From: Azospirillum brasilense
Lineage (GTDB): Bacteria; Pseudomonadota; Alphaproteobacteria; Azospirillales; Azospirillaceae
Length of the DNA stretch: 64,000 bases
Assembly: GCF_001315015.1 (NCBI RefSeq)
Contig: NZ_CP012916.1
Span: 574,001-638,000 of the forward strand
Direction: 5' to 3'
Shown here: piece after piece, positions 27,418 to 38,300 of the stretch
How positions within the stretch are numbered: the first letter of the stretch is position 1
Layout: each line of letters opens with the position of its first letter
The notes under the pieces: model-generated
Databases searched by the model: none
What the model was told of the DNA's origin: nothing
What the model saw: only the letters and a program-made list of their open reading frames with translations
Position numbers and translations under genes: made by a program

Positions 27418-28593
27418 GTGCCTGAAACGCCGATAAAGCACACTCTGCCGGGGGGCGGGCCTGCCCGCCACAGGTCCGGGGCCGATTACGTCTATGGGAT
27501 CGACATGGTGCGGTTCGCCGCGGCTCTGCTGGTCACCGGCTTCCACCTGACCTGGCGCGACCCGGCGGTCGCCGACGTCATGTGGTCCGGCTGGGCGGGG
27601 GTGCAGGTCTTCTTCGTGGTGTCGGGCTTCGTCATCGCGAATTCCGCCAACAACGCCACCCCGATCGCCTTCATCCGGTCGCGCCTGCTGCGCCTCTATC
27701 CGGCGGCCTGGGTCTGCTCCATCCTGTGCCTCGTCGCGCTTGTGCTCATGCCCGGTCCCGACCCGGATCTGGCGCGGCGCTTCATCGCCTCCTTCACACT
27801 GGCGCCCGCCGGCCCCTACATCGCGTCGGCCTATTGGACGCTGCCAGTCGAGATCGCTTTCTACGCCGCGGTGTTCCTGCTGCTGTTCAGCGGGAATTTC
27901 CACCGGCTGCCGCAGTTCGCTCTGGCGCTGACCGCCGCCAGCTCGGCCTATCTCGGCGTCTACAGCCTGCACGTCTTCGGCGTCGTGAACCTGCCGTTCC
28001 TGGAGTTCGAGTACGGCATGCTGAACATGACGCTGCTGCGCCACGGCGTGTTCTTCGCGCTGGGCATCTTCCTGTGGCTGTGGTCGCGCGGCAAGCTGAC
28101 CCGGACGGGCATGGCCGCCGCCCTGCTGGCCCTGATCGCCGCGCCGCTGGAGATCACCGCCCGGTCGGTGGAGTTCGTGGAGCGCTCGCCGGTTCCGTTG
28201 AACCTCGCCGACCTGTGGATGAACCCGCTGCTGATCTGGGGCGCGTCGCTCCTCGCCATCGTCGCCTCGGCGCGCTGGCGGGCGGAGATCGCCACGCTGC
28301 CGCCGTCCATCCTGTCGCTGCTGCGCGTGGTCGGGCTCGCCACCTACCCGCTCTACCTGCTGCACGAGGTCATCGGCGGCTCGGCCAAGGCGCTGGCGAT
28401 GCAGGCCGGGGCCTCCTCGATGGCCGGCGCGGTGACGGGAGGCGCCCTGTCCATCGCCGTGGCCCTGCTGGTCGCTGCGGTCCTGGAACCTACAGTGCGC
28501 GACCGGCTGCGCCGCCTGCTCGACATCCCGCAGGCCGCCTTCTCGGCCCGCCCCGCCTTCAGCACCTTCTACCGCTCCGGCGGAACCGTGTGA
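27418..28593 (+). CDS. Acyltransferase family 3 membrane protein (OafA/ExoZ-like)
   Basis: A 391-residue inner-membrane O-acyltransferase with about ten hydrophobic segments. YVYGIDMVRFAAALLVTGFH is the family start with the catalytic-type His, followed by GVQVFFVVSGFVIA and RLLRLYPAAW. Such enzymes acetylate or succinylate surface polysaccharides. GTG 27418 has a near-perfect GGAAGGGAGG upstream. The next genes encode a FemAB-like transferase and a sugar-phosphate SIS enzyme, so a role in envelope polysaccharide modification is reasonable inference. Confidence 0.88.
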   Translation: MPETPIKHTLPGGGPARHRSGADYVYGIDMVRFAAALLVTGFHLTWRDPAVADVMWSGWAGVQVFFVVSGFVIANSANNATPIAFIRSRLLRLYPAAWVCSILCLVALVLMPGPDPDLARRFIASFTLAPAGPYIASAYWTLPVEIAFYAAVFLLLFSGNFHRLPQFALALTAASSAYLGVYSLHVFGVVNLPFLEFEYGMLNMTLLRHGVFFALGIFLWLWSRGKLTRTGMAAALLALIAAPLEITARSVEFVERSPVPLNLADLWMNPLLIWGASLLAIVASARWRAEIATLPPSILSLLRVVGLATYPLYLLHEVIGGSAKALAMQAGASSMAGAVTGGALSIAVALLVAAVLEPTVRDRLRRLLDIPQAAFSARPAFSTFYRSGGTV

Positions 28594-28663
28594 CCAATCA
28601 TCTGACCGTTACCAAACGCTTTCACAAAAAACGATCGCCGTGAATTCCAGGGGAGAAACCTGA

Positions 28664-29863
28664 ATGTACACCGACGCGCTTGGTGGCGATGTCCTGTGCC
28701 CCGCGTCCTCCATCGAGATCGACCGGGTCGACCGCAGCGGCTGGTACGCCATCCTCGATGGCTTCGACGACGCCAACATCTTTCAGACCTGGGATTATGG
28801 CCGCATCGCCCACGCCGGGCGGGAGTTGAGCCACCTCGTCGTGCGGCGTGACGGGCGCCCGGTGGCCGCGGTGCAGGTGCTGCTGCGCCGCGTGCCGGGC
28901 ATCGGCGGCCTGGCGCTGGTCATGTGGGGGCCGATGTGGCACCCGCGCGGCCAGGGGCCGGACCACACCGCCCTGATGACCGCGCTGCACGCGCTGAAGG
29001 CGGAATACACGGATCGGCGCGGCCTGATGCTGCGTCTGCTGCCCCATGTCTCCCAGGCGGACGGGGAGTCGGTGACGGCGGCTCTCGCCTCGCTGGGGAT
29101 GCGGTTCCGGGAGGAGAAGGCACCCTACCGCACCTTCATCACCGACCTGACGCCGGACGAGCCGGGATTGCGCTCCAACCTGTCCCACCACTGGCGGCGC
29201 GGGCTGAACAAGGCCGAGCGGATGGGGATCGAGGTCGTCGAAGGCTCCCACACCGAACTGCTGGAAACCATCGACGACATCTTCGTCGAGACGCAGCGCC
29301 GCAAGGGCTTCAAGGCTTACGACAGCCGCACCTTCACCCGCATCAACGAGGCGCTGCCGCCGCGCCAAAAGATGCGCGCCTTCCTCGCCATGCATGAGGG
29401 GCGTCCGGTGGCCGGGGTGGTCGTGTCGCTGTTCGGCACCACCGGGCAGATGCAGAACTCCGCCACGCTGGAGGCCGGTCTGCGGGTCAACGCCGCCTAT
29501 CTGCTGCAATGGCGGGCGCTGCTGTGGATCAAGGCGAACGGCGGGCTGCGCTACGACCTGCACGGGGTGAACGCCCAGACCAACCCCGGCGTCTACCAGT
29601 TCAAGCGCGGCCTCGCCGGCAAGCATCCGGTCGAGACGCTTCACATCGGCACCTTCGAGACGCCCGGCCCGCTGCCCAGCCGCCTGCTGGTCCAGGGCGG
29701 CGAATCGATGCGCGTCCAGGCCGACCGCTGGAAGTCCCAGGCCGGCGCGATGGTGAACCGGCTGCGCAACTGGAAACCACCCCAGGCCGAACCCGCCCCG
29801 GCGGAGGAGATGGACGCGTCCGATGCCGCCGTGCTGGCGAAGGCGCCGACCGGCCCAGCGTGA
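28664..29863 (+). CDS. FemAB-like GNAT-fold aminoacyl/acyl transferase
   Basis: A 399-residue cytoplasmic protein with the double-GNAT fold of the FemAB family. FQTWDYGRIAHAG near residue 40, NLSHHWRRGLNKAERMG near 178-194 and a C-terminal KANGGLRYDLHGVN with VYQFKRGLAGK are typical of this family (the last matches the FKxxFG-type ending motif). Gram-negative members act in exopolysaccharide or peptidoglycan-linked pathways rather than in glycine bridges. The last about 35 residues are Ala/Pro-rich. It follows the acyltransferase by 70 bases. Confidence 0.8.
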   Translation: MYTDALGGDVLCPASSIEIDRVDRSGWYAILDGFDDANIFQTWDYGRIAHAGRELSHLVVRRDGRPVAAVQVLLRRVPGIGGLALVMWGPMWHPRGQGPDHTALMTALHALKAEYTDRRGLMLRLLPHVSQADGESVTAALASLGMRFREEKAPYRTFITDLTPDEPGLRSNLSHHWRRGLNKAERMGIEVVEGSHTELLETIDDIFVETQRRKGFKAYDSRTFTRINEALPPRQKMRAFLAMHEGRPVAGVVVSLFGTTGQMQNSATLEAGLRVNAAYLLQWRALLWIKANGGLRYDLHGVNAQTNPGVYQFKRGLAGKHPVETLHIGTFETPGPLPSRLLVQGGESMRVQADRWKSQAGAMVNRLRNWKPPQAEPAPAEEMDASDAAVLAKAPTGPA

Positions 29864-29912
29864 GTTAAGCGGCACCGCCGTGTTATGATCGGCCTGGAAC
29901 GGAGGCCGACCC

Positions 29913-30953
29913 ATGACCAGCGCTCCCCTGATGATGCAGGAGGCCGCAACCGCCCCGGCGGCGGTGCGGCGCCTGCTGGACTCCGACGCCGCGGCGGTGG
30001 CCGCCCTTGCCGACCGCTTGCGGGCCGTGCCGCCGCCCTTCGCGATGACCATCGCGCGGGGCAGCAGCGACCACGCCGCCGGCTACGCCCGCTACCTGTT
30101 CGAGGCGGCGCTGGGACTGGTCACCGCTTCGGCGGCGCCGTCGGTGGTCACGGCCTACGGCGCCGATCTGCAGGTGAAGGACGCCTTCGTCCTGGCCATC
30201 TCCCAATCGGGGCAGAGCCCCGACCTGTTGTGCGTCGCGGAAAGGGCGCGGGCTGGCGGCGCTTTGACGGCGGCATTGATCAACGCCGAGGACACGCCGC
30301 TGGCGGAGCGGGTCGCCCATCCTTTGCCGCTCCATGCCGGGCCGGAGTTGAGCGTCGCCGCGACCAAGAGCTTCGTCACCAGCCTCGCCGCCGTTGCCCG
30401 GCTGACCGCCGTCTGGGCGGATGACCAAGCGCTTCTCGCCGCCCTTTCACGATTGCCCCATGAGTTGGAGCGGGCCGGTGCTGCGGATTGGTCGGCAGCG
30501 CTGTCGGTCCTGGAGGCTGCCTCCAGCCTGCTCATCGTCGCGCGGGGGCGCAGCTACCCCATCGCGCAGGAAATGGCGCTGAAGTTCAAGGAAACCGCCG
30601 CCGTCCACGCCGAGCCCTTCAGCGCGGCGGAGGTGATGCACGGCCCGATGGCGCTGGTCAAGCCGGGCTTCCCCGTGCTCGTGGTGGCGGTGCGGGACGA
30701 GACGCTGGACGGCGTGCTGGACACCGCCCGCGCGCTGAAGCGGGCCGGCGCCCATCTGCTGGTCGCCGCCGCTGAGGAGCGGGCGCTCGCTCTGGCCGAC
30801 ACGCCTTTGCTGCTGCCGCCGCCGCTGCATCCGGTGTTGGACCCCATCGCGGCGATCCAGGCCTTCTACCCTTTTATGGCCCGGCTCGCGCTCGCGCGCG
30901 GCTTCGACCCCGACCGCCCCCGCCACCTGCGCAAGGTCACCCGGACAATCTGA
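29913..30953 (+). CDS. SIS-domain sugar-phosphate isomerase/deaminase (GlmS isomerase-like, NagB-II type)
   Basis: A 346-residue protein with two SIS domains, equivalent to the isomerase half of GlmS but without the N-terminal glutaminase domain. ISQSGQSPDLL near residue 95 is the phosphate loop, and QEMALKFKETAAVHAEPF with EVMHGPMALV near 215-250 gives the active site of the second domain. Proteins of this layout are glucosamine-6-phosphate deaminases (NagB-II) or related fructosamine enzymes. ATG 29913 follows GGAGGCCGACCC. The adjacent surface-sugar genes fit an amino-sugar role. Confidence 0.85.
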   Translation: MTSAPLMMQEAATAPAAVRRLLDSDAAAVAALADRLRAVPPPFAMTIARGSSDHAAGYARYLFEAALGLVTASAAPSVVTAYGADLQVKDAFVLAISQSGQSPDLLCVAERARAGGALTAALINAEDTPLAERVAHPLPLHAGPELSVAATKSFVTSLAAVARLTAVWADDQALLAALSRLPHELERAGAADWSAALSVLEAASSLLIVARGRSYPIAQEMALKFKETAAVHAEPFSAAEVMHGPMALVKPGFPVLVVAVRDETLDGVLDTARALKRAGAHLLVAAAEERALALADTPLLLPPPLHPVLDPIAAIQAFYPFMARLALARGFDPDRPRHLRKVTRTI

Positions 30954-31187
30954 ACGGATTGCCCCGAATTCACGGCGATTTTTTCCACGCCAGGGGCCAG
31001 CCATATTCCTCCGATCCACGTGAACGGGTTCTGCGCGCCTTGCCTTGATGAGCGACGGATCGCCAATCCCCACGCCGGCGGCGTACCGGCCAAACTGGAC
31101 GCGGAGGGGGTGGGCGTGCCGCATGTCCTGGTGTGGGACGACCATGACGCGACACTGGCACAGTACCGCGACCGCAATGGCGACGGG

Positions 31188-32330
31188 TTATTCGGCAGCC
31201 TCGGTACCGCGGCCAGTGGGGTCGCCTGGCTCGTTTCCCCCACTCCATTCCCGAATGAGGCCGTACGCCACGGCGAGCAGCGTCGGGCCGAGAAAAATGC
31301 CGATCAGGCCGAAGGCGACGAGACCGCCGATGATGCCCAGAAAAATGATGATGAAGGGAAGATCGCTGCTTCGACCGATCAGGATTGGACGCAAGACGTT
31401 GTCGAGGCTGCCGACCAGCACACCGACCCAGGCCACCAGAAAGATCGCCATGCCGGTGCGGCCCTGGCTGGTCAGCCAGATCGCGGCGGGCAACCAGATC
31501 AGCACCGGCCCCATCGGCACCAGCGTCAGAAAGAAGGTGACGAAGCCGAGGAACAGAACGCCGGGAATTCCCGCGATCCAATAGCCCACGGCGGCGGCGA
31601 CGGCTTGCACCAGAGCGGTGCCGAGCACGCCATGGACGACTCCGTTGATCGTCTCGGCGGCAACGTCGAGGGACTGCCGCGCGCGGGCGCCGGCGATCCG
31701 CCCAACGACGCTGCGCAGCCGGCGCACGGCGGTGCGGCCGTCCCTGTAGAGGAAGAAGGCGATCAGCACGCTCAGCGCGATCAGCGACGTCCCCGAAAGA
31801 AGATGCTCGCCGCTCTCCAGCACCCAGTCGCGGATCTGGCCGGAATAGGGCTGGAGCGTCATACGCAGAGCGGATTCGCCGCTCGCCAGCACGTTCCAGA
31901 TCTCCTGCAACTGGTCCCCGAAGATCGGGAGGACGACCAGCCAGTCCGGCAACGGTGGAAGTCCCCGGTCCATGGCCGCATGAACCGCCTCGAAGACGCG
32001 TACAACACTTTCCGACAGTTTCATTCCGAGCGCCGCGAGGGGGCCGACGAGAATCGCCATGACCATCAGCGTCATGATCGCCGCCGCCAGCGTTGTGCGG
32101 CCGCCGAGCGCGCGTTCGATCCGCCGGTGCAGCGGCCAGGTGCTGAAGGACAGGATGACGGCCCAGAGGATCGCCGGGATGAAGGGGCGCAGCACGACGA
32201 AGCAACCGATCAGCAGGATCAGCATCATCGACAGGACGAGCGCCTTGCGGACATAGCTCATCTCGTACCGCTCCGGGAATTCCGAGGCGTCGGCGTGCGG
32301 CATGAGCCGGTCGTGAACGAAGTCCGCCAT
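31188..32330 (-). CDS. AI-2E family transporter (PerM-type membrane protein)
   Basis: A 380-residue inner-membrane protein with about eight hydrophobic segments, including FIPAILWAVILSFSTWPLHR at the N-terminus and LDNVLRPILIGRSSDLP in the second half, which is the family signature. Functions in the family include autoinducer-2 export and sodium/proton antiport; none can be assigned here. AAGGGA precedes ATG 32330. It is the last gene of a long same-strand block that starts with the DUF3141 gene, 130 bases after the glucosidase gene, and is convergent with the SIS gene across 234 featureless bases. Confidence 0.88.
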   Translation of the reverse strand: MADFVHDRLMPHADASEFPERYEMSYVRKALVLSMMLILLIGCFVVLRPFIPAILWAVILSFSTWPLHRRIERALGGRTTLAAAIMTLMVMAILVGPLAALGMKLSESVVRVFEAVHAAMDRGLPPLPDWLVVLPIFGDQLQEIWNVLASGESALRMTLQPYSGQIRDWVLESGEHLLSGTSLIALSVLIAFFLYRDGRTAVRRLRSVVGRIAGARARQSLDVAAETINGVVHGVLGTALVQAVAAAVGYWIAGIPGVLFLGFVTFFLTLVPMGPVLIWLPAAIWLTSQGRTGMAIFLVAWVGVLVGSLDNVLRPILIGRSSDLPFIIIFLGIIGGLVAFGLIGIFLGPTLLAVAYGLIREWSGGNEPGDPTGRGTEAAE

Positions 32331-32460
32331 GGTTCGTGATCCCTTCAGGGCGCGATGGTCCAAACATCCTTGTCGATCTTGCAGACGTTCATCGGGTGGG
32401 GATGCCTCGGCTCCCGCATGACGTTGAACCGGTCATGACGGCCGGAAGGCCGGCGCACCC

Positions 32461-35223
32461 TCACACGCGCTGTTCGTGGACGGCTCTGTCGGCGTAGGCT
32501 TCCTTCGCGTTGCCGAGGAAGCCGTCCGCCGTGGTCGTTGCAAAGACATGCATGAGACGGGCGACCACACCGGTCCAGCCGGTCTGGTGACTGGCCCCCA
32601 TGCCGGCGCCGATGTCGCCGTGAAAATACTCGTAGAAGAGGATGTGATCCTTCCAGTGCTGGTCCTGCTGGAACGTCCGGGCGCCGCCGAACACCGGACG
32701 ATTGCCGTGTTCGTCGCGCAGGAAGATGCTCTCCAGGCGCCGCGATATGTCCTGGGCGACCTCATAGAGGTTCATCATGCTCCCCGACCCGGTCGGGCAT
32801 TCAATGAGGAAGTCGTTCCCGAAATAGGCGTAGTATTGGAGCAGCCCGCGAACGATCAGCGCGTTGATCGGCATCCAGATCGGCCCGCGCCAGTTCGAAT
32901 TGCCGCCGAACATGCCGCTGTCGGACTCCGCCGGTAGGTAGGGAACGCGGAATTCCTGGCCTCCCACGACGAAGACGTAGGGGTGGTCGGCGTGATGCCG
33001 GGACATCGACCGGATGCCGTAGGGGCTGAGGAATTCCCGCTCGTCCAACATGCGCGTCAGAACCCGGCGCAGCCGGCCTTCGTTCAGGATGGCGCCAAGC
33101 CGGCGCCCGTCGAACCCGACCTGTCGCGGGTCGTGCATGGCGCCCACCAACTCCGGGCGATCGGCCAGGAAGGACTGGAAACGCGCGGCGATGTCCGGGT
33201 GCTTGGCCAGGACCTCGCCGTCGAAGACGCAAACGGCGCACAGCGGCAGCAGGCCCACCAGGGATCGGACCTTCAGGCGCTCCGCCCGTCCGTCCGGCAG
33301 CCGCAACACGTCGTAGAAGAAGCCGTCCTCCTCGTCCCACATGCCGGTGTCGTCGCCGATGCGGGTCATCGCCGAGGCGATCCACAGAAAATGTTCCGCG
33401 AACTTGACGGCCATGTCGGCGTGGAGCGGATCGGTCTTCGTCAGTTCCGCCGCGATCTCCAGCATGTTCAGGGAGAACAGCGCCATCCAGGCCGTGCCGT
33501 CCGCCTGCTCCAGACAGCCGCCGGTCGGCAACGGTGCGCTGCGGTCGAACACGCCGATGTTGTCGAGCCCGAGGAAGCCGCCTTCGAAGACGTTCCTTCC
33601 CTCGCGGTCCTTGCGGTTGACCCACCAAGTGAAGTTCAGCAGCAGCTTGTGGAAGGTCTGCTCGAGCCAGCGGCGATCCGCCTCGTCGTTCCGCGGCTTC
33701 AGCAGCCGGTAGGTGAAGATGGTCGCCCAGGCGTGCACCGGCGGGTTCACATCACCGAAATTCCACTCGTAGGCGGGAATTTGCCCGTTGGGGTGCAGGT
33801 AGCGTTCGCGCAGCATCAGCTCCAGCTGCTGCTTGCCGAAGTCGGGATCAACCAGCGTCAGGGCGAGCACGTGGAAGGCCAGATCCCAGGCCGCGTACCA
33901 GGGGTATTCCCACTTGTCCGGCATCGACACGATGTCGGCGTTGTGCATGTGGTGCCACTGGCTGTTGCGCGGACCGATCCGGCGGGCCGCCGCGAACGGG
34001 TTCGCTCCGTGCTGCTTCAGCCAAGTGCCGACGTCGTATTCGTAATACTGCTTGCTCCACAACATGCCCGCCAGGGCCTGGCGGAACACCAGGGACTCGT
34101 CCGCGCTGAACGACGGCGGGGTGAGGAACGCGTGGAAGGCTTCGGCCTCCCGGCGGCGGGCGTCGAACAGGTCGGTGAAGGCGGTGCCGAAGACATCGTC
34201 GCCCGCGGCTTCTCCAGCCGTGTTGTCCGCGTCCAGGCGCAGGCGGATGGTCCGGCTCCCGCCGGGGGCGAGGGTCAGGCGATAATGGGCGGCGGCCTTC
34301 GTGCCGGACTTGTCCGGATTCACCGCCTCCGCCTGCCCGCGCACGACGCAGGCGTCGATCCCATCCTTGACGTAGGGGGTGCGGTTCGGGACACCGAACA
34401 GGCGCTGGCGGTTGGTCTCGTTTTCGGTGAACAGCAGCGCCGGACCGCCGTCGCAATGCAGCGCCTTTTCCCCCTCCTCGGGATCAAGGGCGGCGATGCG
34501 GCGGCCCGCTACGGCTTCGCGGAGCGTGGGCTTGCGCGCGGTGTCCTCGGAACCGTCGTCCCGTGACCACTGGTTGCGCCACCACAGCGTCGGCAGGACG
34601 TGCAGGTCCGCCGCCTCCGGCCCACGGTTGTGAACGGTGATCTCGATCAGAATTCGTTCGGGAGATGCCTTGGCGTATTCCACAAAGACGTCGAAATAAC
34701 GATCCTGGTCGAACGCGCCGGTGTCGAGCAGTTCGTATTCCAAGTCCTGGCGGCTCCGCCGGCGGCTCGTCTCGATCAGATCGTTGTAGGGAAAGGCCGC
34801 CTGCGGATACTTGTAGAGATACTTCATGTAGGAGTGGGTCGGCGTGCTTTCGAGGTAGTAATAGTATTCCTTCACATCCTCGCCGTGGTTGCTTTCGCCG
34901 TTGGTCAGCCCGAACAGCCGCTCCTTGAGGATGGCGTCGCGCCCGTTCCACAGCGCCAGCGCGAAGCAGAGCCGCTGGCGGTCGTCGGAGATGCCGGCCA
35001 AGCCGTCCTCCCCCCACCGGTAGGCGCGCGAGCGGGCGTGATCGTGCGGGAAGTGGTTCCAGGCGTCACCGTGTTCGCTGTAGTCCTCGCGCACGGTGCC
35101 CCATTGCCGCTCGCTGAGATAAGGACCCCACGTCTTCCAGGGGACGCCCTGTTCGCGCGCCTGGTCGAGCCGCACCTGCTCGGCGGTCCGACCGCCTTCC
35201 AGCCGTTCAGCCCGGTCCGGCAT
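32461..35223 (-). CDS. GH63/MGH1-type glucosidase
   Basis: A 920-residue cytoplasmic-looking glycosidase without a signal peptide. The N-terminal beta-sandwich domain (residues 1 to about 330; SERQWGTVREDYSEHGDAWN near 37-56 is distinctive) is followed by an (alpha/alpha)6 barrel with YEWNFGDVNPPVHAWA near 490 and GGNSNWRGPIWMPINALI near 780. These match bacterial GH63 members, which cleave alpha-glucosides or glucosylglycerate-type compatible solutes. The exact substrate is unknown. GAGGGAGGGGA before ATG 35223 is very strong. It lies between the RND pump gene (106-base gap) and the AI-2E family gene. Confidence 0.85.
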   Translation of the reverse strand: MPDRAERLEGGRTAEQVRLDQAREQGVPWKTWGPYLSERQWGTVREDYSEHGDAWNHFPHDHARSRAYRWGEDGLAGISDDRQRLCFALALWNGRDAILKERLFGLTNGESNHGEDVKEYYYYLESTPTHSYMKYLYKYPQAAFPYNDLIETSRRRSRQDLEYELLDTGAFDQDRYFDVFVEYAKASPERILIEITVHNRGPEAADLHVLPTLWWRNQWSRDDGSEDTARKPTLREAVAGRRIAALDPEEGEKALHCDGGPALLFTENETNRQRLFGVPNRTPYVKDGIDACVVRGQAEAVNPDKSGTKAAAHYRLTLAPGGSRTIRLRLDADNTAGEAAGDDVFGTAFTDLFDARRREAEAFHAFLTPPSFSADESLVFRQALAGMLWSKQYYEYDVGTWLKQHGANPFAAARRIGPRNSQWHHMHNADIVSMPDKWEYPWYAAWDLAFHVLALTLVDPDFGKQQLELMLRERYLHPNGQIPAYEWNFGDVNPPVHAWATIFTYRLLKPRNDEADRRWLEQTFHKLLLNFTWWVNRKDREGRNVFEGGFLGLDNIGVFDRSAPLPTGGCLEQADGTAWMALFSLNMLEIAAELTKTDPLHADMAVKFAEHFLWIASAMTRIGDDTGMWDEEDGFFYDVLRLPDGRAERLKVRSLVGLLPLCAVCVFDGEVLAKHPDIAARFQSFLADRPELVGAMHDPRQVGFDGRRLGAILNEGRLRRVLTRMLDEREFLSPYGIRSMSRHHADHPYVFVVGGQEFRVPYLPAESDSGMFGGNSNWRGPIWMPINALIVRGLLQYYAYFGNDFLIECPTGSGSMMNLYEVAQDISRRLESIFLRDEHGNRPVFGGARTFQQDQHWKDHILFYEYFHGDIGAGMGASHQTGWTGVVARLMHVFATTTADGFLGNAKEAYADRAVHEQRV

Positions 35224-35329
35224 GTTCCCCTCCCTCGCTGGATCGTTCGTTGAAGCTCCCGCTCATCCGGCGCCGCCGGAGATGCCCGCGAAGGCACGCC
35301 GCGTCGGCGGAGGACGGATTAGCGGGTGG

Positions 35330-38300
35330 TCACACGCCGCTGGTCACGCCCTTGGTCGGCGCCGGGCCCGGCGGATGGACGGCCTCGTCGTACCGCGGCT
35401 TGGCGCGTTCCTCCGCCGCCGGTTCCCGGATCCGGAACCAAGCGACGTACAGCGCCGGCAGGAAGAACAGCGTCAGCAGGGTCGCCACGATCAGGCCGCC
35501 GATGATCGCGTAGGCCATGGGACCCCAGAAGACCTCCGGGGCGATGGGGATCATGCCCAGGCTGGCCGCCGCCGCCGTGAGCAGGATCGGCCGCACGCGG
35601 TGCATGGTGGCGTTGATGACGGCGTCCCAGGGATGCTCCCCGGCTTCCAGATGCTCGTCGATCTGGGCGATCATGATGACCGAGTTGCGGACGATCATGC
35701 CGATCAGCGCGACCACGCCCAGAATGGCGACGAAGCCCAGCGGCGTGCCCGTCGGCAGCAGCGCCGCGACGACGCCGATCAGGCCGAGCGGCGCCACGCT
35801 GATGACCAGAAACAGCTTCTGGAAGCTTTGAAGCTGGATCATGAGGATGGTCAACATGATGAAGACCATGATCGGGAAGACGGCGGTGATCGAGGCCATG
35901 CCCTTGGCGCTGTTCTCCACCGTGCCGCCCGCTTCGATGGAGTAGCCGGGCGGCAGGCTGCGCCGCAGTTCGTCCACCGCCGGGGCCAGCTGCTGCACCA
36001 CCGTGGCGGCCTGCAACGGGGGGACCAGATCGGCCTGGACGGTGATGGTCGGCAGGCGCGTCCGCCGCCAGACCACCGGCTGCTCCAGGTCGTAGCGCAT
36101 GGTCGCGACCTCGCCCAGCGGCACGGTGCGTCCGTCCGGAATGGCGATCTGAAGGTTGCGCAGCGTCTCGATGGAACTGCGCTCCGCGTTGGTCGCCTGG
36201 GCCACCACGTCGATCAGGTAGATGTCGTCGCGCACCTGGGTGAAGGCGGCACCCGACACCGTGGCGTTCAGCGCCTGGTTGAGCGACTTGGAGCTGATCC
36301 CCAGCAGGCGGGCCTTGTCCTGGTCCACATCGACCCGCACCACCTTCGACGGCTCGTTCCAGTCGTAGTTGACCAGCAGCGTGTAGGGGTTGGTGCCGAT
36401 GGTGTCGGCCATCCGGGCGGCGATGGCCCGTACCTCGCCCACGTCGGGTCCGGAGACGCGGTACTGGATCGGCCAGCCGACCGGCGGCCCCATCTCCAGC
36501 GGGCTGACCCGCGTGTTCAGGTCGGAGAAGTTCTCGTTCAGCACCTTCTCCAGCCGCGCGCGGACAGCCTCGCGAACCTTGTAGCCCTTGGTCACCACCA
36601 CGGCCTGCGCGAAGTAGTCGTTGGCCAGCTGCACGTCGAGCGGCAGGTAGAAGCGCACGGCGCCCTGGCCAATGTAGAAGCTCCACCGCTCGACGTCCGG
36701 GTCGGCCGCCAGCACCTTCTCGAAGCGATCCACCACCTCCTCGGTCGCTCGGATCGAGGCCGTCTGCGGCAGGGTCAGGTTGACCAGCAGTTCCGGGCGG
36801 TCGGAAGCGGGGAAGAACTGTTGCTGGACGAAGCGCAGGCCGAAGACCGACAGGCCGAACAGCAGCAGCGTGGCGACGATCACCACATAGCGCGCCCGCA
36901 TGGCCAGGCGCAGGCTGCCCCGGAACATCCGCATCAGACGCCCCGGCTCGCTGCCATGCTTCGCCTTCATGGTCTTGGGCAGCACGTTTACCCCGATGAG
37001 GGGCGCGAACAGGACCGCCACGATCCAGGAGAACAGCAGCGCCATCGCCACCACGGCGAACAGCGTGAAGCAGTATTCCGCCGCACCGCCCTGGGCAAAG
37101 CCGATGGGGATGAAGCCGGCCACGGTGATCAGCGTGCCGGTCAGCATGGGAAAGGCGGTGGAGGTATAGGCGAAGGTCGCCGCCTTATCGAGGCTGAAGC
37201 CCTCCTCCAGCTTGGTGATCATCATCTCCACGGTGATCATCGCGTCGTCCACCAGCAGGCCGAGCGCAATGATCAGCGCGCCCAGCGAGATGCGCTGGAG
37301 CGTGATGTCGAAGAACTCCATGCCGATGAAGGTCATGCCCAGCACCAGCGGAATGGAGGTCGCCACCACCAGCCCGGCGCGCAGGCCCAGGCTGATGAAG
37401 CTGACCACCAGCACGATGACGACGGCCTCCTTCAGCGCCTTGGTGAAGCCGGCGACCGATTCCTCCACCACCACCGACTGGTTGGCGACGAGGTGGACGC
37501 CGATGCCCACCGGCAGGTTCGCCTCGACCTGCCGCATCCGCTCGCGGATGCCCTCGCCGAACGTCAGCACGTTGCCGCCGGCCGCCATGGAGATGATCAT
37601 CCCGATGGCCGGCTCCCCGTTGTAGCGGAACAGCGGCGACGGCGGGTCGGCGTAGCCGCGCCGGATGTCCGCCAGATCGGCCAGCCGGTAGAACTTGTCG
37701 TTGGCGCGCAGGCTGATGGCGCGCAGGCTGTCCTCCGACGTGAAGGCGCCGCTGACCCGGACCGAGATCTTCTCGTCGCCCGCCTGCACCACGCCGGCCG
37801 GGGCCACGGCGTTCTGCGCCTGAAGCTCGGCGATGACCTGCTCGCGGTCGATCCCCATCGCGGCCAGCTTGCGCGTCGAGAAGTCGAGGTAGATCCGCTC
37901 GTTCTGGACGCCGACGAACTGGATCTTGCCGACGTCCGGCACGCGCATCAGATCGGCCCGCGCGGTTTCCGCGTAGTCCTTCAGCTCTCGGTAGCTGAAG
38001 CCGTCGGCGGTGAAGGCGAAGACCGTGCCGAAGGTGTCGCCGAACTCGTCGTTGAAGGCCGGCCCCTGCACGCCCTGCGGCAGGGTGGACTTCATGTCGG
38101 CGATCTTCTTGCGGACCTGATACCACAGGTCGGGCACCGCCTCGGCCGGCGTGTAGTCCTTCAGGTTGACGTAGACGACCGAGATGCCGGGCTTGGTGTA
38201 GCTCTTGACGTAGTCGAGATAGGGGATCTCCTCCAGCTTCTTCTCGATCGGGTCGGTCACCAGCTTCATGGTGTCCTCGATGGTGGCGCCCGGCCAGTTG

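Noticed and set aside
30954..31187. A gene in the convergent gap after the SIS gene
   Set aside because: The short frames there have no ribosome-binding site, no recognisable protein features and run antisense into the AI-2E gene.
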